Below are positions 24,801-39,800 of a DNA stretch of 64,000 nucleotides, in pieces. Position numbers and translations under genes: made by a program. The notes under the pieces were generated by a model, which saw only the letters and a list, made by a program, of their open reading frames with translations, had not been told where the DNA came from and searched no databases. The stretch comes from Manis javanica (Eukaryota > Chordata > Mammalia > Pholidota > Manidae): NCBI RefSeq assembly GCF_040802235.1, contig NC_133161.1, positions 17,005,001-17,069,000 of the forward strand, read 5' to 3'. Every line of letters begins with the position of its first letter. Position 1 is the first letter of the stretch.

Positions 24801-27800
24801 CAGCCTCTCCGTCTCCTGCCCCTTGCAGCCTGGTTTCCCTCTGTACCCCCACTGATTCCTCCAGGCATTTCCCAAAGCCCAGGGTCCCCTCAGCAGCCTC
24901 CAGCCTATTGCTTAGTTAGGCACAGATGGCTTCTTTCATGTGTTACCCAAGTACCGGGCACCATCACTACACCTTCCCTTTCAGAAGTCTAAACAGAATA
25001 AGCATGATGTTTCAGAGAGTTAGTTAGTTAGTTAGTTAGTTGGTTGTTAGTTAGTTAATCAATAAGCAGAAGCAAAATTCACATTTATGTTTTAGGACCT
25101 AAATGTTAGAACGTTAATGAGTATATGCTATTTAGAACCCCAGGAACAAAGTGACTCAGAGCTGCGTTGCCCTGGGCCCGCCCCCAGCAAGCTTGACTGG
25201 GGCCTGCAGCCCCTCTGCTGGGAGGCCCAACCCACCGTGCCGCTCTCTCTGCAGCCAGGATGGGCACATTTGGGGAGGGAATTAGGCTCTGTGTTTGCCG
25301 GGGCTCTAACCCCACGGAGGAGGAGGATGGGCCTCTTTCTCCACAACGGAGATGGCACAGTCTACGCCCGCCATGACAGGTGTTAGGGCTGCACCTACTT
25401 AGGGCTCCCTGATGGGATCCCCATTTACCCGACTGTCTGAGAGGGACACCTGCCCCTGTTCGGGCCCACCTCTCTTCCTCCACAGAGCTGCGTTTCTGCC
25501 AGGGCTTCAACAAGGCACCCACTCCCCTTGAGTGGCCCCCGCCTTCACCTGCAGGTCCTGCTGCAGGTAGAAAATCACTCATCTTTTGAGTCTGGACCTA
25601 GAAGTTCCAAGCTGGCCAGTGGTGGTCCCCGAGGCCTCTGGAAGGCCAGCCCTCTGTGTGGTTGAATCAGGAAGTCCACTGATTGCTCTTAAAATGCCCA
25701 GTTGTGTCCTTCTCTTGTTCCCAGCAGAGGGGTGATGGCGATGGCCGGAAGGAGGACGGGAAGCCCAGGACTCCCAGCAGCAGCCACTTGGCCTATGGCA
25801 TCCTGGACATCCCGCCATGGTATCTCTGCATCTTCTTGGGGATCCAGGTAACATCACCCGGCAAGCGTTGGGTCCAAAGAGGCTGTGCCTCAAAAGCCAG
25901 GTCAACACACACCAGCTCAAATTAGTCAAGATCCCCGACTTCAGTTGCCCGTGTTCTTGTCTTCCATGTAGACAAGGAGGACCCCAGGGGGTCCTTGTCT
26001 TTCTTTCTCTCCAGGAGTTTGGGGTGGGGTCAGTGGACCAGGGGAACTAATAGGTCACATCAGGGACACTGACTAGGTTATTATTTTTTTCAAGATCCCA
26101 ATTTTCATTTATTTGATTGGCAACAACTAAAATGTTTGGTAACCAGTGCTTGGGGAATTTTGAGAAACAGGCAATCTGAAATACTTTTTTTGAAATGTTA
26201 CTTGCTGCAGCCTTTGTGGATGACTATTTGGTAATTCCTATTAGCATGTAAAACATATACACCCTTTAATCAGTGCCGGTGCGTAAGAATTTCTCTGTGG
26301 ATATGCCTATAAGACTTGTTAAGATAAGCACAAAAATGTTCTTGTAACACTGTTGGTAATAGTAAAATCAAACCATGCCACAAACTAACAAAACCCTAGA
26401 AACAACCGAAGTGACCACCCTAGGGAACTGGTTAAATAAACTATGGCCCGTCCTTACAAACAAGTTTTTCATGCTGCTGTTAAAAAGAGAAAGATGTATT
26501 TATTTTGCAGTTAGGGAATATTCTCCAAGATATAGCAAGTGAAAAAGCTGTGCATGGGGTGATCTTTTTTGTGTGTTAAAAACAGAGATACAAGATAGAA
26601 AGAAGTATATGTAGTAATTTTGTGTTGTGAAGGATTCACAACACACTGATAAACATATTTGGTCTTGGAAAGAACTAGGAAAGGGAGAGTGGCTTTCAAC
26701 TTGCACTTTCTGTTCTGTAATTGTTTTGTAGCATGAATTTTCTAACCTCATAGATGTGTTTCCTTTAATTTTGTAAAGAGGATATCTTTTAATTTTATAA
26801 AGATGTTCAATGTGGGGTGTCAGGGATGGGATGTACTTTCTGTTTGCTTGCTGTTGCTTTTCTATACAATGAGAAAGGCAAGTGTCATCCTATTTTAAAA
26901 GTATTATGAGCCAATAAAATAGATAATGTAGATCTATTATATTCACTGACTCAGAAAACTTTAAGGATATATTTTTTAATTTAAGAAAGCCCATTGCAAT
27001 ATCATGTTCATAGTTTGATCCCATTTATACAAATTGTGTGTTTGCATCTGGGGGTATTGACCACAGATGTTCAGAAAGATGTTACCAAGGTGAGATGTGG
27101 CCGCACATTCTGCTTTGTAATCAACCATTCTGAATTATGTTAATTTTCTCAAAATGAGGATGTATTTATCTCTTTACACAGGGGATAAAACAAAATTTTT
27201 ACAAACACTTTGACATGTATTTGATAGGTCAGCAAATTAGAAGCTGGAATAGAAATGGGGAAAGGATGAGAAAATGGTCTAAATAAGGTATGCACATTGA
27301 GAGGCTGTATATCAGGAAAACCTAAGGTGACCTGAAACTGGGAGATGACATGTAACCAGGATCCAGAAATGGAGATGGAGTGTTCCCTAGGGCAAGGGAA
27401 GTATCTGAGTCTGCTAGCTTTAGCATAAACAAAAGCAGGTTTGCAGCACTGACCTTGCCATTTAATGAAAAAAATAAACAACCTTTTAAAGGTGTATATC
27501 CACAAAAAAATCCCCACGAATTAGGCAGGATGCCATAGCTTAGAACATTTTTACTGCAAGTGATGTCTTCAAATCTCCATACTACTGCAGACATGTTCTT
27601 TGGATAAAGTTGAAAATATATGTCATTTTGATAAGTGCAGATGCATACAGGTAGAAATACAGAAAAGCGCTAGAGGAAGGAACACAGAAGAATGGAAGAC
27701 GAGGAATTGGGGTCCGGATAGAGGAAGTAGTTAAAGGGCCCTAAAGCTTAACTGCTGCATTTCTATATGCTAACAATGGACTGTCTGAAAAATGAATCAA

Positions 27801-30800
27801 GAAATCAACCCCACTGAAAATAGCATAGAAAAACAATAAAGTACCAAGAAATAAATTTAGCTAAGGAAGTGAAAGATCTATACACTGAAGACTATAAGAA
27901 ACATTGATGGAAAGAAACTGAAGACATGAGTAAATGGAATGATATCCCATGTCCCAATGAACTTTTTTAATTTTGTTTTTAAATTTTGTAATTTAAATAT
28001 GTGACATATCATATTATACTAGCTTCAGGTATACAACATAATGACTTGACATATGTGATTATTGCAAAATGATCACCACAGTAAGTCTGGTTAATATCTA
28101 TCACCATACTGAGCTATCAATTTTTCTTTCCTGTTATAAGAACTTTTAAGATATACTCTCTAAACACCTTTCAAATATACCATAGAGTATTATTACCTAT
28201 AGTCACTACATCCCCAGGGCTTATTTATATTATAACTGGAAGTTTACACATTTTCATCATCTTAATCCACTCCCCCCCCCACCTCTGGCAACCACCAATC
28301 TGTTTTCTGTATTTATGGGTTTGTTTTTTGTTTTGTTTTTCTTAGATTCCACATGTAAGGAAGATCATATGGTATTTGTCTGACTTATTTCACTTAACAT
28401 AATGTCCTCAAGGTCCATCCATGTTATCTTAAATGGCAGAATTTCTTTCTTTTTCATAGCAGAACAGTATTCCATTGTACATATATACATTTTCTTCATC
28501 CATTCATCCACTGATGGATTCTTAGGTTGTCTCTGCATCTGGGCTGTTGTAAACAATGCTGCAGTGAACATGGAGCGCAGAGATCTCTTTCATACTGTGT
28601 TTTCCTTTCCTTCAGATACATACCCACAGGTGGATTGCTAGATCATGCTCTAGTTCTATTTTTAATTTTTCGAGGAACATCCACAGTAGTGGCACCAATT
28701 TACACTTCCACCAACGTTACAAACAGGTTTCCTTTTCTCTACAACCTCACCAACACTTCTTGTCTCTTGTCTTTTTCATGATAGTCATTCTAACAGGTGT
28801 TGAGGTGATATCTTGTGGTGGTTTTGATTTGTATTTACCTGATGAACAGTAATGTTGAGCATCTTTTCATATGTCTGTTGGCCATTTGTATATAGATCTT
28901 CTTTGGAAAAATGTCTATTCAAGTCTTTAGTCCATTTTAAAATCAGATTGTTTTATGCTATTAAGCAGTATGGGTTTCCTTATAAATGTTGGATATTAAC
29001 CCCTTATCAGAGAGATGGTTTGCAAATATCCTCCCCCATTCCATATATTGCCTTTTAATTTTGCAGATTGTTTCTTTTTAATTTGATGTAGTCCTACTTG
29101 TTTATTTTTGCTCTAATTGCTTGTGCTTTTGGTGTAATATCTAATAATCTTTGCCAAGACCAATGTTAAGGGGATTTTCCCTTATGTTTTCTTCTGGTAA
29201 TTTTACTGTTTCAGACCTTACATTTAAGTCTTTAATCCATTTTGAGTTAACTTTTGTGAGTAGTGCAAGATAGGAGTCCAATTTCGTTCTTCTCTATGTG
29301 GTTATCAAGTTTTCCTAGCACCGTTTATTGAAAAGACTATCCTCTCCCATTGTGGATAGTAGGTTTTTTGGCTTCCTTGTCAAATATCAGTTGACTGTAT
29401 ATGCACAGGTTTATTTGTGGGCTCTTGATTTTCCATTTGTCTATGTGTTTAGTTTATGCTAGTACCATACTGTTTTGATACATAGTCTAGCTTTGTGACA
29501 AAGTTTGAAGTAAAGAACTATGATGCTTCCAGCTTTGTTCTTCTTTCTTAGGTTTGCTTTGGCTATTTGGGGCCTTTTGCTGTTGCATACAAACAGTAGC
29601 ATTGTATTTTCTATTTTTGTGAAAAATGTCACTGAAATTTTTATAAGAATGCCAATAAATCTATAGATTGTTTTGGATGGTATGAACATCTTAACAATAT
29701 TAGTTCCTTCTATCCATGAACATGGGATATCTTTCTATTTATTTGTGTCTTCAATTTCTTTCATCAATGTCTTATAGTCTTCAGTGTACAGATCTTTCAG
29801 TTCCTTAGTTAAATTTATTCCTTGATATTTTATTGTTTTTTGATGGTATTGTAAATGGGATTGATCTCTTTATTTCTTTTTCAGATAGTTCATTGTTAGT
29901 GTATAGAAAAAACAACTTTTTTGTAATTTGATTTTATATCCTGCCACTTTACTGAATTGGTTTTTTGGTTCTAGTAGTTTTTTTGGTGAAATCTTTAGAG
30001 TTTTCTATAAAGAAGATTGTATCATCTACAAACAGAGACAGTGTTTCTTCTTCTTTTCTGAATTAGATGCCTTTTATTTCTTTTTCTTGCCTGATTGCTC
30101 TGCTAGGACCTCCAGGCTACTATGTTGAATAGGAATAGTGAGAATGGGCTCCCTTGTCTTGTTCCTGATACTAGTGGGAAAACTTTCAACCCTTCAACAT
30201 TGAGTATGATGTTTGCAGTGGTTTTGTCATATATGGCCTTTATTATGTTGACATATGTTCCTTCTAATCCCAATCTGTTGAGAGTTTTAATCATGGAAGA
30301 ATGTTGAATTTTATCAAATGCTTTATCTGCATCAATTGAGGTAGTCATATAATTTTTATCTTTCATTTCATTGATGTGGCGTATCACATTTATTGATTTG
30401 CAAATGTTGAACCATCTTTGTATCCCAGGGATAAATTCCACTTGATCATGATGTATGATCCGTTTAATGTACTGTTAAATTCAGTTTGCTAATATTTTTT
30501 TGAGAATTTTTACATCTATATTCATCATGAATATTGGCCTGTAGTTTTCTTTTCTTATGTCCTTATCTGGCTTTGGTATCAGGATTATGCTGGCCTCATT
30601 AAATGAGTTTGGGAATGTCCCTTTCTTTTCAGTGTTTTTGAAGTTTGAGAAGGATTGGTGTTATTTCTTCTTTAAATGTATAGTAGAATTCATCAATGGA
30701 GCCATCCGGTCCTGGAATGTTCTTTATCAGGAGATTTTTTATTTCAAATTCAGTCTCCTTACTCATTATTGGTCTGTTGAATTTCCCTATTTATTCATGA

Positions 30801-33800
30801 TTTATTCTTGGTAGGTTGTATGTTTCTAAGAATTTATCTATTTCTTTTAGGTATCCCACTTTGTGTGTAATTATTCATACCAGTCTGTTACGATCCTTTG
30901 TATTTCAATGGTATTAGAAATTCCATATTTCATTTCTGATTTTATATGAGTCTGCTTTTTTTTCTTAGTTTAGCTAATGATTTGTCAACTTTGTTTAACT
31001 TTTCAAAAAACACCTCTTAGTATCCTTAATTTTTTCTATTGTTTTTCTGGCCTCTATTTCATTTATTTCTGCTCTGATCTTTGTTATTTCCTTCCCTCTG
31101 CTAACTAGGTTAGTTTGCTCTTCTTTTTCTATTTCCTTGAGGTGTAAAATTAGGTTGTTTGAAGATCTTTCTTCTTTCTAAATGTAGATATTTATCACTG
31201 TAAACTTCCTGCTTAGGACTGCTTTTGCTGCATTCCATAAGTTTTAGTATGTTGTGTTTCCATTTTTGTTTGTCTCAAGATATTTTTTCATTTCTTCTTG
31301 ACTCATTGGTTCTTCAGGTGTACATTGCTTAAGTTCCACAAATTTGTGAATTTTAAAATTTTCTTCCTGTTATTTGTTTCTACTTTCATATCATTATGGT
31401 TTCTACTTTCGTACCATACTTGGTACGGTTTCAACCTTAAATTTGCTAAGGCTGATGTGTGACTTAATATATGATCTGTCCTAGAGAATGTGCTTAGGCC
31501 TTGCTGAGTATTGGTCTTGCCCTCACTCTGTACCCTGTTTTCATACTGAGCCTCTTGATTTCTTGTTCTTAAAGCCTCCTCCTTGGTTCTGGTTATGTCT
31601 TGGTTTCTTACTTGGGATGTAGGTTCCCAGTGCTAGGATCCTTCCCTTGAACTCCAAGCCTCTGGCTAGCTTCCTGCTTCTTGCTGCCAGGACCTCCTAG
31701 TTCCCACTGCTTGCCTATATCTCTGCCTGTCGCTTATAGCCAGATCCTATGAGACCAGAGGCCAAGCTCTTTCTTCTGACAGTAGAAGTGGGAATGAGGG
31801 AGTATGCAGCCACAGCATCTACATGAATGTCTACTTTCTGCTCTACCCACAGCACTTCCTCACAGCCCTGGGGGGGATTGTGGCAGTGCCACTTATACTG
31901 GCCAAGGACCTGTGTCTGCAGCATGACCCTCTAACCCAGAGCTACCTCATCAGCACCATTTTCTTTGTTTCTGGTATCTGCACTCTACTGCAAGTGCTTT
32001 TTGGAGTCAGGTAGGTAAAATTCCTTCACATGAGTTCTGACTTTTACCTGACAGGTGTAGCAAGATTTGCTTAGCTTATAGCCAGCGAGATGGTTAGGAA
32101 GTGGGTATGACATGATAGAGAGAGCACAGGACTGGGAATCAGAGCCTGGGTTCAAGTCCTAGCTCCAACACTTACTGTCTATATTAGCTAAGATTCTTGA
32201 TCAAAGAAACACAAATCCAGATTAACTTGGTTAAAAATTTGTTCTTTATTAACTTATAAGATCAAGCCAAGAGAAAGGCAGGGCATATCATGCATCAGGA
32301 ACATGTTGAACCAGAGACTCAAATGCCTCTGGGGTTTTTGCTATTTCTTTTGTCTCTACTAATATTTGTGAGACACAGGGCAAGAGCACAAATAGAGACC
32401 CATACACTCTCTGTCTAAATATTGGAAACCTATAACCAAGCTTAAACACTCTTAAATAAAATATGTTCTAATCATCCTTCTGGGAAGGCCAGCTTTGAAT
32501 TGAGAATTCCCTAACATCTTGAAGTTCTGCTTTGAAACCTGGTGGCATGGGGAGGGCCAGTCCGCAGCTGGTGACCTTCCCACCTCAAGTTTTGCTCCTG
32601 GTCACAAATGGTCTCACATGTGTGAATGTGGATATCTCAAGCTGCATATCCAAGATCCATCTGCCATCACCCCTCACCATATTCCCCAAGAAGCTGACCC
32701 TTGGTCATTCTTCAGGTCTAGGGATGTGCATATCTGCATCATGGTCTGCCTTCAGCAGTACAGACCTGGGAAAGAAGTCTAAACAGGCTCTGCAAGAGGC
32801 TCAGGGCCATTTGGGTAGAGAATTCTTGGGACTCAAAGGGGAAGGATACACAGGGATTCACAGCATTTATTCAGAGTCCCAAGGTGACTGCAGACACCTC
32901 CCAAGGGGAGGCCAGAGTGGAGTCCTCTAGAGCACCAGGCTAAGTGCCAGGGGCTCTCCTTGCCTAGTCTGAAGACAGGGCTATCTCTTCATTGCTCTGC
33001 CAGTGCCTGTGTTCCATTCTTGTGGATAGGCTTCCTGTACTGACTATAGCCAGGCTGCTGGCAGTCCTCACAATGATCTACCCAAAGCACGTGAGTACAG
33101 CTCGGCCACTCCCACATTTTGAAATTCCAGGGAAGAGCTCTGACTGGTACAGTGTAAGCCAAATGCCCAGCCCTGACCCACCAGGGCAACAAATACAGCG
33201 AACTCTATTCAGGAAATTTCCCAGTGAAGCAGGGAAGAGGAGTTCTGTTCTGCATAGACAGGATAAGAGAGAGTCACTGAACCAGCTGTGTGGTGTAGGT
33301 CCTGTAAAATAAGGCCGGTGGTAATGTGTCCTTGCTCCCTTACGGTATCAGTGAAGTGATCAATGTTATAACCAATGGAATCACCACTTTTTCTAAACCA
33401 TCACATCCATCAGGTTTTTATGTAGCCTCAGTGAAATGAGCCCTATTGCTCTGGAGCTGTTTAGACAAACTGTGAAGCCTGGAAAATGTGTCTTTGGACC
33501 TCTTCATTTCCACAAATCCTCTCTTCACAGTCTCAACCACCACTCCCTGTCCCCCACCTTGATTCCCTAAACCCCACCCAGTAGCTTCTTGGGTTACCAT
33601 CTGCTCAGGAGATTCCTCTCTATGGGTCTTCCAGAACTTTCCTGCTCAGCTCCCTCGCCTCCTATCCGTGAGTCCTGTGTGTTCCTCCTTTAACACTTAT
33701 TTAGCATCTGGTCCAAGGACAGCACAGGATTTATTCAGTCTGACATTTATAAGTTTATATAACTTTTGATGTCCTCTTTAAGAAAAAGAACACAAAATTA

Positions 33801-36800
33801 TGAATACAAAATTATTTACAAAACAGAACATTATTAAATTGAAACAAAATCACAAGTCACAAATTTGAAAAAGCAGATAAACACTACAAATTCAAAATTA
33901 CAGTGTATTTTTCACTATTTAACTCTCTTATACTCCTCTAAAATACTTTTCCTCTTACATTATACGACTGTACTTTTGTCTGTTCCTTTTACAAAGAGAA
34001 GGGAAGATAATTCTGTTATCCTCCTACAGTGGCTTAGTCAAAACTTGTTTGTCACAACTTCTGGTCAGGATGCATTATCATGTCTTCACACACAGACTGT
34101 AGTACTGCTATGGCTTTGTGCCATGCAGGGCTGTCAAACACAGGAATTCTACACGATCCCTTTCAAAATCATGTACATAATTCCTTTCAAAGAAATTTCA
34201 AATTCACACTACACTTGTAACTGTATATCCTGTAAATTTTATCCTGGCTCAGCTTCCCCTTAGCCAGATCCTAAAAGTGCTCCTGGCCTTTCAAATGCCA
34301 TCTGATGCAAGGTTTAGCTTTAGGGAGGCAGCAGTGGAAAGAGATAGTAGTTGTAGCCAAATGTGGCTGAAATATTTTACTTCTGCAAAGTTCACAAAGA
34401 CACATGGCTGCGAGCACATTGCAGAGGGCCCTCCCTGGACTTTAGAAGGAGCCAGGCAAGTGAGGGGCCCTTCTCTGTAAATCTGCTTTTGACCTAATCA
34501 GTGCCAGGCCTGTGCTCAGCCCTGGGGCTGCTGAGGAAAATGGAAAGCATCCCCTACAATGCACTTCTGCCTGACCCATCTTAAGAGAAAATAACTCGAA
34601 TCAGTTTTTTGAATCAAACCACCCAGGCATAGATGGATACAAGGTTGACCAGCTGTTTCCACGACAGCATCCGGAGAATATTCATTCTTAGCTAGGTCTT
34701 TTTTGCCTAAATCAAATCAAAGGCACTTTCCAAAGTGTTTCCTTTGCAAGTCATTTCTGGAGATATACCAACACATACATGCTTCCTTTCTCTGCACAGA
34801 ATGGGGAGAGCAGAGGCCTACATTTTTGGACCATTCTCCATCTTCCTTCTTCTGTCACCATCTCTGTAGGCCAAGATTTCTTTCTATTCTCACCAAAGAC
34901 TCAAAAGAAGTGTAAAGTTTGCTCTGGTTTCTCTCTCAGTCCCTAGAATCTAGGGTCCCCTCTCCCCAAATTCCAGGATTGGTTCTGGGAATGTTAAGAT
35001 GTTGCAGGAGGATTAGAGAGCATTATCTTTGCAGCAACCTGCCTGGATTCCCAGAAGCCCCCACCCCAGCCCCGGGTCCAGGGAGAATGACAAACACAAA
35101 GTTCTTCTGGGTCTGTGAGCCCTGCCAAAACCTGAAATAGCATTAATTATAATTACAGAAAAGCCTGGAAACTGGAGGCCTGAATTCTAGTCCTGGCTTC
35201 TGTGCTATGGGAATCTAGACAAGTCATTTACCCTCTCTAAGGTTCAATTTTCTCAGCTGCAAAAGGAAGGAGTTTAATTATACAATATCTGCAAGTCCTT
35301 TTCACATCTATACAGACACCTATATTGTGGACTCCTATGGTGTTAACAGAAAGGATGACAAAGTGCCGTATTTCAACTGGATAATCAGTAGTCAATGTGC
35401 CTGTAGGCCTAGCTTTCTGGTAAGTTCTGTGAGAAACACAAACTAATCTGGAGTTAGGGTTCAAAGAACTTGTACCCTAATTAAACATGCAAATGAGGGG
35501 AATAAAATTAAGAAATAGAATTATGCTAATGTCAGTAGACTAAGGTGGGGCAGGGATAAACTTACATTTGGTTTCACTCATGGAAATAAGCTTCCCTCTC
35601 AGATGCTGGTGAGTAACTGCCAAAGACTTTATTGATTGTAAAACTTAACTGATAGCTTATGAATCAAAGACCAAGTAGATTTGATTGCTTATTATCTGCT
35701 TATCAGTGTTTACTGATGCACTTTTCTACATTAGAAACAAAAATGCTCATGTTGCAATAAGATTTCAAAAGTTCTTAGTGATCCAAACCAAATGAAATAA
35801 TCAAAAGGGAATGATAAGAGGCAATAACTGCTGCTCTTAATATGAGTACTAACAAGGGCCTTGCCCTGGGTGGGGAGGCAGCTGCAATCCTAGGCAGCAT
35901 GGATGGAGGCCTCCCTGAAATGACTTCAGGGGTCTTGGGGGCATCTCCCAAGGCCTTCCTTCCTTTGGTGCTCACTTCTGAAATACATGTAAGGTCATAC
36001 ATCATTGTTCATTTCAAAATAGCACATTAAGTTTGAAAGGCCATCCCTAAAGGAAATCAAATATGGTCAATACATAATTCTGCATCTTAAACCATCTCTG
36101 GAATTATTCATGATTTTTACCTGGTCATTTCTTTTTCTGGAGTGGTTCCAGGTGATACGTCTCCCTTTCTGTTTTCCTGGAAATATCTCAAGTGTGGAGC
36201 AAGTACTTCTGCCACAAAGTGCCCTCTGATGTCTCGTGCTTGCTTGGGCATAGTTTTCTCTGAGTCATCCCTGGCCTTGTCCTTTTCACCTGCTGACTTT
36301 CCTGTGGCTGGGCCCTGCCCTGCCCCAGTGCTGGGCTCTGCAGAAAGCCCGTGCCCACCATCAGGGGTGTGCAGCCATCTTGCCTCTGTCCTGTTGACAG
36401 CCAAGTCCCTGGATGCCCCATTGGAGTTCTGGCCAGAGCAGGAACAGTGGTGGCGGTTGGGATAGAAGAGTGACCTGTCAATCAGCCATGTGGGAGGAGG
36501 GAGGGGGCTGGTGCGCCCCTAAGTAGGGGCTGGTGCTTCTGCCTCCTCTGGGTTTAAGCTGGGCAGTTACCTACAGATGCAGTATGAGCTGTTCCACAGT
36601 TCAGCAGCTCCTTTCCTACTTGGTGTGGAAGCTCCATGAAAAGGTGAACAAAGTCTTCTGTCTGATAGTGAAGTAGTTGGGACTCAGAGTGCCCAAGATT
36701 TTTTCACAAAACGGTGACCCTTGTAAATTCAAGAAGATTTCATCAGCCCCATCCCACATTCCTGAGGCTCTGCTTCCCATTGCAAACTATTTCATAGCAA

Positions 36801-39800
36801 AGTCCCTGGACATCATCCTTTGCCCCCTGTTGGACTGGCTCAAGAAGAGAAGAGCAAAATGATGACACAGACGAGGTTGGATTCCAGCAGCTTAAGCTCC
36901 ATCTGTCCCAGCTGTTGACCTCTTCCCCGTTTAGCCACTAGCCCCTCAAACTCTGCATGTCCCTCCGCCAAACCTCTCCAGGGTGCTCATCTCCAGGTTC
37001 CTGGATGCTCAGAGCATATTGCCCCACCTAGTGGAGACTTAACATTCCCTCTCCTTTCTATCCTAGACAGTATTCACATTTATTCTCTCTCTGAGTCCTC
37101 ATGTTTCTTTGAAGAGGAACTGTTTCTTGATTTTTCCAAAACTTTGAGAATAAAATTACATAATGCACATAGTACTTAGCTCAGTGCCCGGCACAGAAAA
37201 CTTATTTTTCACAACAAGGAAAGCACTGTACTCTACACAGTTTTGTAGTCTTCTTTTTTTTAGTAATTAAAAAAATTAATTGTGGTAAAAAACACCCCCC
37301 CCACCTTTTGAAACATATACAATGTATTGTAATATCTTTCCATTTCAGTAAATACATTTCTATAATAGCACTTTTTAAGAAAGATTACTTAGTATTTCAT
37401 ATTTTCGTATATATAATTGTATTCTAGTTTAATTAGTCATTTCTTATGAAAGAATATTTAAATTGTTTTGAGTTTTTCACTGTTGTAAGAGCAACCAATA
37501 TAATTTGTAAATAGAAATTATACGTATACTGATAATCATTTTTCTAAAGATAGAAAAAAAGACTGATGGGCATGTTAAAGGTTATTTCTGAATGGTATAC
37601 ATCATATATGAAATGCATATACTATATGTGTGCTGATAAAGGTTATCTGGTTAAAGATTAAAAAAGAGATACAAAATGTTTATGATTTCTGGGTGTAAAA
37701 TTACCACGATTAAAATTTATTCTTTATATGTTTCTTTATTTGCTATTTATTTTTCTTTAAGGTAACAAACATGTTACTTTATAACTGGGAAAAATAAAAA
37801 CCATTTAAAATAGAAAAGTATCAGGGCATGTTTTGTGAGCCATACCCTTTCAATCTGTGCCTGAGAGCAAAAGTCCAGCAGGCTGCTCATTCCCATCTTG
37901 GAGGGGGGACTGGAAGCTATGGATCAAGGCTCCAGCCTGGAGACAACTACTGATTTTTCAACCTTTGTCACTTTACCTACTTTTATCTTTGTTTCCCCAA
38001 TTTGTTTTTCTGTGATGATTAGCATTAGAGCCCTTAAAAGCAAAAAAGGGCGGGTATGCTTGTCTTTGGGGCAGAACAAAGAGGGGAATGGGCAATGGCT
38101 CCCAATCTACTGCCAGTTTGCGTGGAGGAGGGTGTCACAGGCACACACAGGGCAGTGGGTAGTGATGGGCTTAAAGAATACAAACTTCCGTTCCCCACCA
38201 AAAATATCCACCCCCTTTTTCTAGTAGGCAGAGGAAAACATTCTCATCACTCCCAGCTGATTATTTAGATGTTTTCCCCCAAGTGTCTAATTAATACATT
38301 TCTGTTTTAGGTATTAATGATTGATGGCCAATATGGATGACCTATGATCTCATTTTCTTTCAAAGCTCTCACCTCCTACCACATATAAACATACTTTCTA
38401 TCCTGTTCTCTCACCCTCCCAGCATAGATCAATATCCAGTGTTTACTTTATTATGACTGTGATGCTATTGGGAGCTGAATCACAAAGTTCTTTTCCTGCC
38501 TGACTTTTGTTTTCCCTGGAGTTAGTATCTTTCTTATTTTTAATATACTTGATTTTCTATGTACTCTTTTCTAATTCAGTTTTAAACTTTTTGCCTGTTG
38601 TCTAAATCTCTTAATAATTTCACTCACATCAGGTAGTCTACCAGTTTTATCTTCTTGATGAACTATCTCCAGAAGCTCTCTGACTTGCTGCAATTTGAAA
38701 TGATTGTGGTATATGCCTGGTATACATTATATAGGTCATCCTGAGATGCCACTTCACCCTTATGCTGGCAATTCCCTTCATGTCACTTCTCAGCTCTAGA
38801 TTTCTTGTTCTCATATCTTTCTCTTTTTTGGTGGAACACAATAATCCTGTTGCTTTCTGAGAGAGAAAACACATGGGATGTAAATTTTGTAAGACTTTGC
38901 ATGTGTGAAAGTGTCTTGACTCTGCTATCACACCTGATTGTTTGGCTGGGTATACAATTTTATGTTGGAAATAATTTTCTTTCAGAATTTTCAAAGCATT
39001 GTTCCATTATCTTCTAACTTCCAGTGTGATTTTAAGAAGTCCAAAACCTTATGTAAACCACCCCTTCCCACAATGCAGAAGCTGCAAAGAACTACCTTAT
39101 AATTCCAGTGTGTTGGGAATTTTCAGTTATGTCTCATAGTATGAGTTGTTTTCACCCATTATACTGTGTACAAAATATGCCCTTTTAATATGCAAATACT
39201 TGTCCTTCAGTTCCTCTGAGTTTCTTTTTTAAACTACTTTTATTGGCATGTTGGATTTCCTGGAATGGTCCTCTAACTTTCTTCCTTTTTTTCCTACTTA
39301 CATCTTTGTATTTTTTGCTTTTTTATAAGGAGGAAATTACATCAATTTTGTCTTCCAACTCTTCTACTGAATTTATTTCTGCTTTAACTTTTTTTTCTTT
39401 CATTTTTTGTTGTTGTTATCATTAATCTACAATTACATGAAGAACATTATGTTTACTAGGGTCCCCCCTTCACCAAGTCCCCCCCACAAACTCCATTAGT
39501 CACTGACAACCAGCATAGTAAGATGTTATAGAATCACTACTTGTCTTCTCTGTGTTGCACAGCCTTCCCCATGCACCCCCCCCCAAATTATACATGCTAA
39601 TCGTAATACCCCCTTTCTTTTTCCCCACCCTTATCCCTCCCTTCCCTCCCATTCTTCCCAGTCCCTTTCCCTTTGGTAACTGTTAGTCCATTCTTGGGTT
39701 CTGTGATTCTGCTGCTGTTTTGTTCCTTCAGTTTTTCTTTGTTCTTATACTCTACATATGAGTGAAATCATTTGGTATTTGTCTTTCTCCGCCTGGCTTA

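Noticed and set aside
27750-31490. Single L1 with a twin-priming 5' inversion
   Set aside because: The inverted piece repeats sequence already present in the main copy. In twin priming the two parts should not overlap.
33000-33100. Exon-like segment with a GTGAGT donor in intron 3
   Set aside because: The translation has no SLC23 similarity, and exons 3 and 4 already join in phase, so no extra exon is needed.
36117-36481. Possible - strand gene of 95-97 residues
   Set aside because: Two overlapping frames of similar length, no known domain and no splice partners. It may be chance.
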